Of a DNA stretch of 64,000 bases, positions 8,162 through 15,829 are shown one piece after another. Below the pieces are notes generated by a model that saw only the letters and a list, made by a program, of their open reading frames with translations, searched no databases and was not told where the DNA came from. The stretch's first letter is position 1; the number at the start of each line of letters is the position of its first letter. The stretch spans positions 23,885 to 87,884 of the forward strand of contig CANRIM010000005.1 in assembly GCA_947630695.1 (NCBI GenBank), read 5' to 3'. Made by a program: the position numbers and the translations under genes. The DNA comes from an uncultured Lachnospiraceae bacterium. Lineage in GTDB: Bacteria > Bacillota > Clostridia > Lachnospirales > Lachnospiraceae.

Positions 8162-9359
8162 GGAGTCAATTAAGACGATTCATAACGGAGAAATCGTAGA
8201 AGGAACGGTAATGGACGTTAAGTCTGATGAAATCATTTTAAATATCGGCTACAAGGCAGACGGATACGTTTCTTACCAGGAATACACAAGCAAGCCGGAT
8301 GTTGATTTACAGGAAGCTGTCCATGTGGGCGACAAGATGGAAGTAAAGGTTTTGAGAGTGAATGACGGCGACGGTCAGGTAGCGCTTTCCTATAAGGCGC
8401 TGAACGCAGGCCGTATCAATGAAAAACTGGAAGCTGCTTTTCAGGAAGGTACGGTATTAAAGGGAAAGGTCAGCCAGGTATTAAGCGGCGGTCTGAGCGT
8501 ATTGTTCGAAGATTCACGCGTATTTATTCCGGCAAGTCTGGTATCGGATGTTTATGAAAAGGACCTCTCAGGTTATCAGGATCAGGAAATTGAGTTTTAT
8601 CTGATTGAGTTCAATCCGAAGAGAAGAAGAGTGATTGGCGACAGAAAGAAACTTCTGCTGGAAGAAAAGGCCAAAAGAGCGGAAGAACTGATGGCGAAGC
8701 TGCAGGTCGGCGACATCATCAACGGTGTGGTGAAAAATGTTACGGATTTTGGCGCATTTGTCGATCTGGGCGGTGTAGACGGATTGTTACATATTTCCGA
8801 AATGTTCTGGGGCAAACCGGAAAATCCCAAGAAGGCTTACAAGGCCGGGGATGAGGTCAGAGTATTTGTCAAGGATATCAAGGAAAACCGTATCGCTCTG
8901 AGCGTTTTGTTCGAGGATGAAAATCCTTGGAACGATGCGGATGTGAAGTATGCGAAGGGCAATATCGTCAAAGGCGTCGTCGCCCGGATGACAGACTTCG
9001 GCGCATTTGTTGAGCTGGAGCAGGGCATCGACGCGCTGATGCATGTATCCCAGATTTCTCTGGCCCATGTCAACAAGCCTTCCGACGTACTGAAGATCGG
9101 TCAGGAAGTAGAAGCAAAGGTCATTGATTTTAACGGCGAAGCCAAGCGCATCAGCCTGAGCCTGAAGGCAATGGAACTGGATGCAAAGAAAGCTGCGGAA
9201 GAAGCGGGCGAATCCGGTGAAGTGCCTGTAGAAGCGGAAGCACCGGCGGAGACAGATGCACCTGTGGAAACAGAAGTACCTGCAGAGGCGGAAGCACCGG
9301 CTGAGACAGCGGAAGCTGTTGAAGCGGCCGAAACAGCCAGTGAGGAAACGGAAGCATAA
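8130..9359 (+). CDS. rpsA: 30S ribosomal protein S1 with four S1 domains and an acidic repeat tail
   Basis: 409 residues, ATG 8130 after TGAGGAGG. Four OB-fold S1 domains begin near residues 21, 107, 192 and 276; the last two carry the classic VTDFGAFVDL/MTDFGAFVEL cores. From about residue 350 the chain becomes a low-complexity tail of Glu/Ala/Pro/Val with repeated units such as VEAEAPAET. S1 helps mRNA bind the ribosome; the four-domain form is usual in Firmicutes. It overlaps ispH, and a strong hairpin with T7 follows. Confidence 0.93.
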   Translation: MSELNFQEMLEESIKTIHNGEIVEGTVMDVKSDEIILNIGYKADGYVSYQEYTSKPDVDLQEAVHVGDKMEVKVLRVNDGDGQVALSYKALNAGRINEKLEAAFQEGTVLKGKVSQVLSGGLSVLFEDSRVFIPASLVSDVYEKDLSGYQDQEIEFYLIEFNPKRRRVIGDRKKLLLEEKAKRAEELMAKLQVGDIINGVVKNVTDFGAFVDLGGVDGLLHISEMFWGKPENPKKAYKAGDEVRVFVKDIKENRIALSVLFEDENPWNDADVKYAKGNIVKGVVARMTDFGAFVELEQGIDALMHVSQISLAHVNKPSDVLKIGQEVEAKVIDFNGEAKRISLSLKAMELDAKKAAEEAGESGEVPVEAEAPAETDAPVETEVPAEAEAPAETAEAVEAAETASEETEA

Positions 9360-9373
9360 GTAAAAATAATCAG

Positions 9374-9428
9374 GGAGTGTCCGGCAAAATAACAGAACAG
9401 ACTGTTATCTTGCGGCACTCCTTTTTTT
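9374..9428. terminator. Bidirectional terminator between rpsA and the reverse-strand exonuclease-like gene
   Basis: Long interrupted hairpin: GGAGTG 9374-9379 pairs with CACTCC 9416-9421, with an inner ATAACAG/CTGTTAT arm, followed by seven T on the plus strand. The stop codon of the convergent minus-strand gene (9405-9407) lies within it. Confidence 0.8.
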
Positions 9429-10412
9429 GCTGTCAAAAGTGCGGAGAAACCACTCGTAGCTGCGGTTCCAGAAATAGACGAGATCGTTTCGGTTTCCGGG
9501 CACCGGTACGGGCTGAAAGGCGGTATGGATGTCGGCTTTGACGGCGGAACGGATGCCCACCAGATGGCCGTAGGCGGCTTCCACCGCGTAATCTTCCTCC
9601 GGTAAATACAGATAATTCCGATAATCTCCGTAATGCAGCCGGAGCTTGCCGTCCTGTTTGTCTAAGCGAAGGGATGCGGCATTGTCTGAAAACGTAAAGT
9701 GCAGATCATCGAACCGGGCAGACAGGTTCAGGGACATATGGCAGCCGGTGGGTATCGTAAAGCGGCAGCTGTCGGCGGTTTCGGAAACTTCCATAGGAAA
9801 GCCTGCGGCGTTTTTCAATTGGTCAAAGATCAGCAGCTCGGAAAGGGCGGGCAGGTTCAGTACGTCTTCTTTGTTGTGCAGAAGACATACTTCTAAGGCA
9901 TACGGATCTCGTGTGCTGACATATTGATAGTAGTAGCGGATGGCTTCGCCGCCGTCTATCTTGTCTTTCCGGGAAAGTCCCAGCAGCTGTTCCATTGTTT
10001 TTAGCTTGCAGTTGCAGCAGGAAAACAGACTGCGAAAGGGTCTGGTATACAAATAGAGGTCCAGCGATGCGACGCAGGAAAGACCGGAGGGCAGGCTGTG
10101 CCGCGCATATCGGGCTTTCAGATAGGGAATGTCAAAACGCTCTCCGTTGAAATGGGCCAGGAGCGTGACGCCTGTCAGCGCTTCGTCGAAGGCTTTCAGA
10201 ATGGCCGTTTCTTCGCCGGCGTCCTCGGCAAACAGCTGGGTCAGCTGCAGTTCGCCGCCGCAAAAGCGGGCAAAACTGATCAGATAGACGAAAGAATTTT
10301 GGGGAGAAAGCCCGGTTGTTTCGATATCGAAAAACATCATTCGGCTGATATCGCCGTATTGTTCCAGCAATTGCGGAACAGGGGTCGAATGATGGTATTT
10401 TTTTGTAATCAT
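9405..10412 (-). CDS. RNase H-like / DnaQ-fold exonuclease domain protein (YprB-like)
   Basis: 335 residues, start ATG at 10412 (AAAGGA upstream on the minus strand). The N-terminal half carries DEDD exonuclease motifs: FFDIETTGL (first Asp/Glu), HFNGERFDIPYL (second Asp) and HNKEDVLNL (last Asp). This is the RNase_H_2/YprB group, metal-dependent nucleic-acid 3'-5' exonuclease folds of unproven substrate. The C-terminal 130 residues have no motif I recognise. It stands alone, convergent with rpsA and divergent from rnfC, with about 140 AT-rich bases holding the two promoters. Confidence 0.8.
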   Translation of the reverse strand: MITKKYHHSTPVPQLLEQYGDISRMMFFDIETTGLSPQNSFVYLISFARFCGGELQLTQLFAEDAGEETAILKAFDEALTGVTLLAHFNGERFDIPYLKARYARHSLPSGLSCVASLDLYLYTRPFRSLFSCCNCKLKTMEQLLGLSRKDKIDGGEAIRYYYQYVSTRDPYALEVCLLHNKEDVLNLPALSELLIFDQLKNAAGFPMEVSETADSCRFTIPTGCHMSLNLSARFDDLHFTFSDNAASLRLDKQDGKLRLHYGDYRNYLYLPEEDYAVEAAYGHLVGIRSAVKADIHTAFQPVPVPGNRNDLVYFWNRSYEWFLRTFDSKKRSAAR

Positions 10413-10551
10413 AAGAAAATCCTTTGTGTTTGTTCCTGTATTATGTTATTATAAAATCTACATGGTTTATTTCACCGGCTAAAGTCAGTATAACATAGGA
10501 AGATTTTGCTGTAAACTGCGCAAAACCATGCCGGTGGATCGGAGGAAATCT

Positions 10552-11883
10552 ATGCTGAAAGGAACTTTTTTCGGAGGGATCCATCCCTTTGACGGAAAAG
10601 AAATGTCGAAAAACAAGCCGATTGTGGATTATGTTCCCAAGGGAGACATGGTCTATCCGCTGCAGCAGCATCTGGGGGCGCCTGCGGTACCGGTGGTCGG
10701 AAAAGGCGATTACGTCCGGCACGGTCAGCTGATTGCGGAGGCAGGCGGATTTGTATCCGCGCCGGTTTACGCGGCATGTTCCGGTTTTGTCAAAACCATC
10801 GAACCGCATCTGACCGTCAGCGGCGATATGGTGGAATCCATTATTATAGAAAATGACGGAAAATTTGCGCCTTTGGAACAGAAAAAGACAGAGAAGCAAG
10901 ACACAGCTTTGACGCCGCAGCTGATTTTGGAACGGATCCGGGAAGCCGGCGTGGTCGGCATGGGCGGCGCGGGATTTCCCACCCATGTCAAACTGGCGCC
11001 GAAAAATCCGGAGCAGATCGATTACATTATTGTCAACTGCTCGGAGTGCGAACCTTATCTGACTTCGGATTACCGGAGAATGATTGAAAATCCCGAGATG
11101 ATTATTGAAGGACTGGAATACATACTTGCGATTTTCCCTCATGCAAAAGGGATTATTGCAGTAGAAGACAATAAAGCGGACGCGGCGGTGAAACTGGAAA
11201 AACTCTGTATCAACAAGCCTGCGATTTCCGTGAGCCTTTTGAAAACAAAATATCCGCAAGGGTCGGAGCGGCAGCTGATTTACGCCTGTACCGGGCGGAA
11301 GATCAACAGCAGTATGCTTCCGGCGGACGGCGGCTGCATCGTACAGAATACCGATACCGTCTGTGCCGTCCGGGATGCGGTGGCGGAAGAAAAACCGCTG
11401 ATGTACCGGATCGTGACGGTGACCGGCGACGCGGTGAAAAATCCCGTGAATTTCCGGGTGCCCATCGGCACTTCCTATGCGGAGCTGGCAAAGGAGGCCG
11501 GAGGCTTTGTGAAGGAACCCGCCCAGATCATTTCCGGAGGTCCTTTGATGGGGATTTCCCTGTTTGATATCGACGTGCCGGTGATCAAGACGAGTTCCGC
11601 TCTGCTGTGCCTGACGGAAAACGACGTCAGACAGCACAGACAGACCGCATGCATCAACTGCGGCCGGTGCGCGGACGCCTGTCCGGAACAGCTGATGCCT
11701 ATGCGGCTTCTGCGGGCGGTGGCGGCTGCCGATCGGGACACCTTCCTGAAATTATACGGCATGGAGTGCATTGAGTGCGGCGCCTGTTCCTATATCTGTC
11801 CGGCGAAGCAGCCGCTGACACATAGCTTCCGCACCATGCGGCGCAATATCATGGCGGAGAAAAAACGGGGAGGAGAGAAATAA
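10552..11883 (+). CDS. rnfC: Rnf complex subunit RnfC
   Basis: 443 residues. ATG 10552 follows GGAGG at 10541; an upstream in-frame ATG at 10528 lacks a site. The N-terminal region is the RnfC barrel-sandwich domain (KGTFFGGIHPFDGKE), the middle has the NADH/FMN-binding MGGAGFPTHVKL of the Nqo1-like fold, and near 366 and 405 are two [4Fe-4S] motifs CINCGRCADACP and CIECGACSYICP. In Rnf, this peripheral subunit accepts or gives NAD(H) electrons, exchanged with ferredoxin through RnfB, with Na+ or H+ pumping. It is first in the operon; the stop is directly followed by the rnfD start. Confidence 0.96.
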   Translation: MLKGTFFGGIHPFDGKEMSKNKPIVDYVPKGDMVYPLQQHLGAPAVPVVGKGDYVRHGQLIAEAGGFVSAPVYAACSGFVKTIEPHLTVSGDMVESIIIENDGKFAPLEQKKTEKQDTALTPQLILERIREAGVVGMGGAGFPTHVKLAPKNPEQIDYIIVNCSECEPYLTSDYRRMIENPEMIIEGLEYILAIFPHAKGIIAVEDNKADAAVKLEKLCINKPAISVSLLKTKYPQGSERQLIYACTGRKINSSMLPADGGCIVQNTDTVCAVRDAVAEEKPLMYRIVTVTGDAVKNPVNFRVPIGTSYAELAKEAGGFVKEPAQIISGGPLMGISLFDIDVPVIKTSSALLCLTENDVRQHRQTACINCGRCADACPEQLMPMRLLRAVAAADRDTFLKLYGMECIECGACSYICPAKQPLTHSFRTMRRNIMAEKKRGGEK

Positions 11884-12855
11884 ATGTCTGCGAAATACAG
11901 TAATCCGGAAGTTTCCGCTTCACCGCATGTGCGCGCGAAACTCAGTACGTCCCATATCATGCAGCTGGTGGTTCTGGCGCTGATTCCCAGCGGATGCTAC
12001 GGCGTTTACCATTTTGGCATCAACGCATTGTTTCATATATTGATCACGGTTGCTGCCTGCGTGGCTTCGGAATTTCTTTTTACGCATTTCATGCATAAAC
12101 CGTTGACGGTGACCGACGGCAGCGCCGTGGTGACCGGCCTGCTGCTGGCCTATTGCCTGCCGGTGGCGGCGCCTTTGTGGATGGGCGCTGTGGGCGGCGT
12201 GTTTGCCATTATCGTGGTAAAGCAGCTGTTCGGCGGCCTGGGCCACAACTTTATGAATCCGGCGCTGGCGGCAAGGTGCTTCCTGCTGCTTTCCTTTCCG
12301 AAGCTGATGACGGATTATACTTATGGACTGTATGATTCGATTTCATCCGCAACGCCCCTGCAGCTGCTGAAAGAGAGCGGCGATCTGGGGGATATCAGTG
12401 TGCGGGACATGGTATTCGGCAATATCGGCGGTACCATCGGCGAGACCTGTACCATTGCCATTTTGCTGGGGGCGCTGATTCTGCTGATGTTTAATATCAT
12501 CGATATTAAAATACCTGCTATCATTCTGGCGACGTTTTCCGTGTGTATCATGCTGTTTAACTATCTGCTGGGCACACATGATTTTAATATTTATTACCTG
12601 TCTGCACAGTTATCCGGCGGCGGCCTGATGCTGGGGGCATGGTTTATGGCAACGGATTATGTCACCCGGCCGGTGAACACCAAAGGACAGGTGATTTACG
12701 CCGTGCTGATCGGCATGCTGATTGCCGTTTTCCGGTGGTTTGGCAATAACGCCGAAGGCGCATCCTTTGCCATTATTTTCGCAAATCTGCTGACACCGCT
12801 GCTGGAGCGGCTGCCGGTGAGAAAAGCGTTCGGAACAGGAGGGAAACAGGCGTGA
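11884..12855 (+). CDS. rnfD: Rnf complex membrane subunit RnfD
   Basis: 323 residues starting directly after the rnfC stop (RBS GGGAGGAGAG). Polytopic membrane protein with about eight to ten helices. The motif SSATPLQ around Thr157 matches the covalent FMN attachment site of the RnfD/NqrB family. It forms part of the electron and ion path through the membrane. Its TGA overlaps the rnfG GTG start by 4 bases. Confidence 0.95.
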   Translation: MSAKYSNPEVSASPHVRAKLSTSHIMQLVVLALIPSGCYGVYHFGINALFHILITVAACVASEFLFTHFMHKPLTVTDGSAVVTGLLLAYCLPVAAPLWMGAVGGVFAIIVVKQLFGGLGHNFMNPALAARCFLLLSFPKLMTDYTYGLYDSISSATPLQLLKESGDLGDISVRDMVFGNIGGTIGETCTIAILLGALILLMFNIIDIKIPAIILATFSVCIMLFNYLLGTHDFNIYYLSAQLSGGGLMLGAWFMATDYVTRPVNTKGQVIYAVLIGMLIAVFRWFGNNAEGASFAIIFANLLTPLLERLPVRKAFGTGGKQA

Positions 12856-13454
12856 AGGAAATTATGAAAAGCACGCTGATCCTTTTGGTCATTACACTGG
12901 TTTCCGGTTTCCTGCTGGGATTTGTCAATGACCTGACCAAGGATTCAATTGAGGAACGGAATATCGAGGCAAAGACCGCGTCCCTGCAAAGCGTGGTAGG
13001 AGACGAATACCGGGTCGCGCTGGATGAAGAAGTAAAAATTGATCAGCCGGAGGGCTCTGAAAATATTGAGATCGAAGAGGCCTATAAGGTGTATGATGAA
13101 AGCGATGCGGTGGCAGGTATGGTACTGCTTCTGTTTACCTCGGATTGCTACGGAGACGAAATGGAGCTGTCCTTAGGCATCCTGCAGTCTGACAAGAAGA
13201 AGGACGCAGCGGAGATTTCCGGCATTGATTTCTTAAGTCTGAACGAAACGCCGGGTCTGGGCATGAACGCGGATGAGGAGGAATTCAAAGCGCAGTTTAA
13301 GCATCAGGACGCGGAAGCACTGCAGGTGACCAAGAATACGCCGCAGGATCAGGAAATTGAAGCCATTTCCGGCGCCACCATTACGTCTAATGCGGTGACC
13401 AATGCGGTGAATGCCGGACTGGCCTTTTATAACCAAGTGAAGGAGGAACTTTAA
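12852..13454 (+). CDS. rnfG: Rnf complex flavoprotein subunit RnfG
   Basis: 200 residues from GTG 12852, overlapping rnfD (GTGA). One N-terminal membrane helix (about 6-26) anchors an extracytoplasmic FMN-binding domain. The flavinylation motif SGAT lies at 173-176, so Thr176 should carry covalent FMN, added by an ApbE-type transferase; no apbE gene is in this window. GLGMNADEEEFKAQF is the conserved FMN-domain segment. Confidence 0.94.
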   Translation: MKEIMKSTLILLVITLVSGFLLGFVNDLTKDSIEERNIEAKTASLQSVVGDEYRVALDEEVKIDQPEGSENIEIEEAYKVYDESDAVAGMVLLLFTSDCYGDEMELSLGILQSDKKKDAAEISGIDFLSLNETPGLGMNADEEEFKAQFKHQDAEALQVTKNTPQDQEIEAISGATITSNAVTNAVNAGLAFYNQVKEEL

Positions 13455-14171
13455 ATGAAACAGGCTCTGGAACGTTTGGTTAACGGAATTTTTAAAGAAA
13501 ATCCCACCTTTGTGCTGCTGCTGGGTATGTGTCCCACGCTGGCGGTCACCACCAGCGCCATCAACGGTGCAGGTATGGGTCTTGCCACTATGGCAGTGCT
13601 GGTTATGTCCAATATGCTGATTTCCATGCTGCGGAACGTGATTCCCGATAAGGTGCGGATGCCGGCCTATATCGTCATCATCGCCACCTTTGTAACCATC
13701 GTGGAATTTCTGATGAAGGCCTATGCGCCCCAGTCCTTAAATGACAGTCTGGGCATCTATATCCCGCTGATCGTGGTCAACTGTATTATCATGGGCAGAG
13801 CGGAAAGCTATGCCGGCAAAAACAAAGTGATTCCGTCGATTTTTGACGGCATCGGCATGGGCCTTGGCTTTACCCTGGCGCTGACCATCATCGGTCTGGT
13901 GCGGGAACTGCTGGGAAACGGCTCCGCCTTCGGATTCCGTTTCGCGGATCATGCGGAGATCTTCGGCATTTACGAACCCATGAAAATCTTTGTCATGGCT
14001 CCCGGCGCTTTCTTTATCCTGGCGCTTTTAACCGGCATCCGCAACAAGCTGGGCGTTGGAAAATCTAAAGACGGGGCGGCCTGTCATGACGATACCTGCG
14101 CCGGCTGCGGGCAGTATCCCTATTGTCAGGGCCATATCCAACAGGAAGCAAAGGAGGAAACGGCAGAGTGA
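13455..14171 (+). CDS. rnfE: Rnf complex membrane subunit RnfE with a cysteine-rich C-terminal tail
   Basis: 238 residues, ATG 13455 directly after rnfG, RBS AAGGAGG. Six membrane helices with the family stretches LGMCPTLAVTTSAING and NCIIMGRAESYA, whose cysteines in RnfA/RnfE-type proteins hold a membrane [2Fe-2S] cluster. After the last helix there is a tail of about 35 residues with four cysteines (CHDDTCAGCGQYPYC, 210-224), which the classical proteobacterial RnfE lacks. The TGA overlaps the rnfA GTG. Confidence 0.94.
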   Translation: MKQALERLVNGIFKENPTFVLLLGMCPTLAVTTSAINGAGMGLATMAVLVMSNMLISMLRNVIPDKVRMPAYIVIIATFVTIVEFLMKAYAPQSLNDSLGIYIPLIVVNCIIMGRAESYAGKNKVIPSIFDGIGMGLGFTLALTIIGLVRELLGNGSAFGFRFADHAEIFGIYEPMKIFVMAPGAFFILALLTGIRNKLGVGKSKDGAACHDDTCAGCGQYPYCQGHIQQEAKEETAE

Positions 14172-14776
14172 AAACGCTTTTGTTGATTATCATCGGATCG
14201 GCGCTGGCCAATAACGTGGTGCTGAGCCAGTTTCTGGGACTGTGTCCGTTCCTCGGTGTTTCCAGAAAAATCAAAACCGCGGCGGGCATGGGCGTAGCGG
14301 TCATATTCGTCATTACGGTTTCTTCCCTTGTGACTTCGGTCATTTATAAATTTGTACTGGCCAATCCGGCAGTTCTTGACGGCAGTCTGGTCTATCTGAA
14401 TACGATTGTCTTCATTCTGATCATTGCCGCGCTGGTACAGCTGGTGGAACTGGTGCTGAAAAAATATTCGCCGGCGCTGCATAAGGCTCTTGGCGTCTAT
14501 CTGCCGCTGATTACCACAAACTGCGCGGTGCTGGGCGTGGCGCTGAACAATGTTGCTGATTACAAAGATGAGAAAGCATCGTTGTTTATCGGGCATAGTG
14601 TGCTTACCGGGTTCTGCGTGGCCGTGGGCTTTACCTTCGCGATTCTGATACTGGCGGGTATCCGGGAAAAGACGGAAGGCAGCGATATTCCCGCACCCTT
14701 AAAAGGAATGCCCATCACCCTGATTACGGCGGGGCTGATGGCAATCGCCTTTATGGGATTTCAGGGATTAATCTGA
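14168..14776 (+). CDS. rnfA: Rnf complex membrane subunit RnfA
   Basis: 202 residues from GTG 14168 (AAGGAGG upstream), overlapping the rnfE stop by 4 bases. Six membrane helices; LANNVVLSQFLGLCPFLG and TTNCAVLGVAL contain the two cysteines that with RnfE ligate the membrane-embedded iron-sulfur cluster. It is the inverted-topology partner of RnfE. Unlike the other joints of the operon, the next gene starts only 223 bases later. Confidence 0.95.
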   Translation: MKTLLLIIIGSALANNVVLSQFLGLCPFLGVSRKIKTAAGMGVAVIFVITVSSLVTSVIYKFVLANPAVLDGSLVYLNTIVFILIIAALVQLVELVLKKYSPALHKALGVYLPLITTNCAVLGVALNNVADYKDEKASLFIGHSVLTGFCVAVGFTFAILILAGIREKTEGSDIPAPLKGMPITLITAGLMAIAFMGFQGLI

Positions 14777-14784
14777 AGATTACA

Positions 14785-14845
14785 GCGTCAAAAGCTCGAA
14801 TCCACGGTATGCTTGCATACCGTTGGGTGAGAAGCTTTATGACGC
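14785..14845 (+). repeat. Structured intergenic element, copy 2 (inside the rnf operon)
   Basis: Same architecture as the copy at 2933-2995: GCGTC 14785-14789 with GACGC 14841-14845; AAAGCT 14791-14796 with AGCTTT 14833-14838; CGGTATG 14805-14811 with CATACCG 14816-14822 closed by CTTG. The unpaired CGAAT and TGAG and the AT bulge before the outer 3' arm are identical, whereas all three stems differ by compensatory changes. It lies 8 bases after the rnfA stop. Function unknown. Confidence 0.7.
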
Positions 14846-14945
14846 GCCCCAACATGAGGAAGAAGTGGGGTAGGGGCCCCATGGATTCCGAATGTTGGGT
14901 AGGATTGTGAAAGCTGCGAAGCAGCGTAACAATCCGTAATCCTTT
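14846..14945 (+). other. Hairpin-rich spacer between rnfA and rnfB
   Basis: After the structured element come further nested hairpins: CCCAACAT near 14848 with ATGTTGGG near 14892, enclosing TGGGG/CCCCA, then GGATTGT/ACAATCC (14902-14935) enclosing GCTGC-GAA-GCAGC. A second GACGC at 14949-14953 could pair with the GCGTC of the preceding element instead. No coding frame is convincing and no T-tract follows. The spacer could adjust rnfB level or stabilise the mRNA; this is inference. Confidence 0.5.
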
Positions 14946-14999
14946 TTGACGCCCGAATCATCTAATTTATATACTATTTATATACTAGGAGAAGAAAAC

Positions 15000-15797
15000 A
15001 TGGATTGGTTTTCAATATTGATTGCAACAGCCGCGGTAGGCTGTATCGGGCTTTTGATCGGCCTGCTGCTGGGACTTGCCGCAAAAAAACTGGCGGTAAA
15101 GGAAGACCGTAAGGTAACGCAGATTCTGGAACTGCTGCCGGGCAACAACTGCGGCGGCTGCGGTTATGCGGGCTGCGCGGATCTGGCGAAAGCCATCGCC
15201 TCTGGCGCAGCTTCGGCGGCTTCCTGTCCGGTGGGCGGCGAGACGGTTTCCACCCGGATCGGCGAACTGCTGGGAGAAACGGCTGCTTTTGAAAAGCGAA
15301 CGGCTTTTGTGGCCTGCAGCGGCAGCTGTGAGATCGTTGAAAAGAAATATGATTATTATGGAGAAAAATCCTGCGAGCTGATGGACTATGTCCCGGGAAA
15401 AGGGGAAAAGCGCTGTCAAAGCGCTTGCTTAGGTTACGGCTCCTGTGTTAAAGTATGTACATACGATGCGATATCGGTCCGGGACGGCGTGGCCGTGGTG
15501 GATCCGGAAAAATGCAGCGCCTGCGGAAAGTGCGTGCAGGCCTGTCCCAAGCACCTGATCCGGCTGGTGCCGGTGAAACAGAAGGTGGTGCTGGCCTGTT
15601 CTTCCCACGATATCGGCAAAAATGTCATGAGTGCCTGTGAAAAGGGCTGTATCGGCTGTAAGAAGTGTGAAAGAAGCTGCCCGAAAAAGGCAATCGTTGT
15701 GAAAAATAATCTTCCGGAGATTGACGAATCGCTTTGCGTCGGCTGCGGCATCTGCGTCAGAGACTGCCCGCGGGGCGTACTTTTGCGCAGGCAGTAA
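15000..15797 (+). CDS. rnfB: Rnf complex ferredoxin-like subunit RnfB
   Basis: 265 residues, ATG 15000 after AGGAGAA. One N-terminal membrane helix, then the NNCGGCGYAGCADLAKA cluster motif near 50-65, and three ferredoxin-type motifs: CSACGKCVQACP, CIGCKKCERSCP and CVGCGICVRDCP. RnfB is the entry point for ferredoxin electrons on the cytoplasmic face. It closes the operon; rhaA starts 32 bases later without a terminator in between. Confidence 0.96.
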   Translation: MDWFSILIATAAVGCIGLLIGLLLGLAAKKLAVKEDRKVTQILELLPGNNCGGCGYAGCADLAKAIASGAASAASCPVGGETVSTRIGELLGETAAFEKRTAFVACSGSCEIVEKKYDYYGEKSCELMDYVPGKGEKRCQSACLGYGSCVKVCTYDAISVRDGVAVVDPEKCSACGKCVQACPKHLIRLVPVKQKVVLACSSHDIGKNVMSACEKGCIGCKKCERSCPKKAIVVKNNLPEIDESLCVGCGICVRDCPRGVLLRRQ

Positions 15798-15829
15798 AAC
15801 CGGGGAAAGAAAGGAAAGGGGTTATACCA

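Noticed and set aside
7298..9359. IspH-RpsA fusion protein
   Set aside because: The two frames are different and each has its own start and ribosome site.
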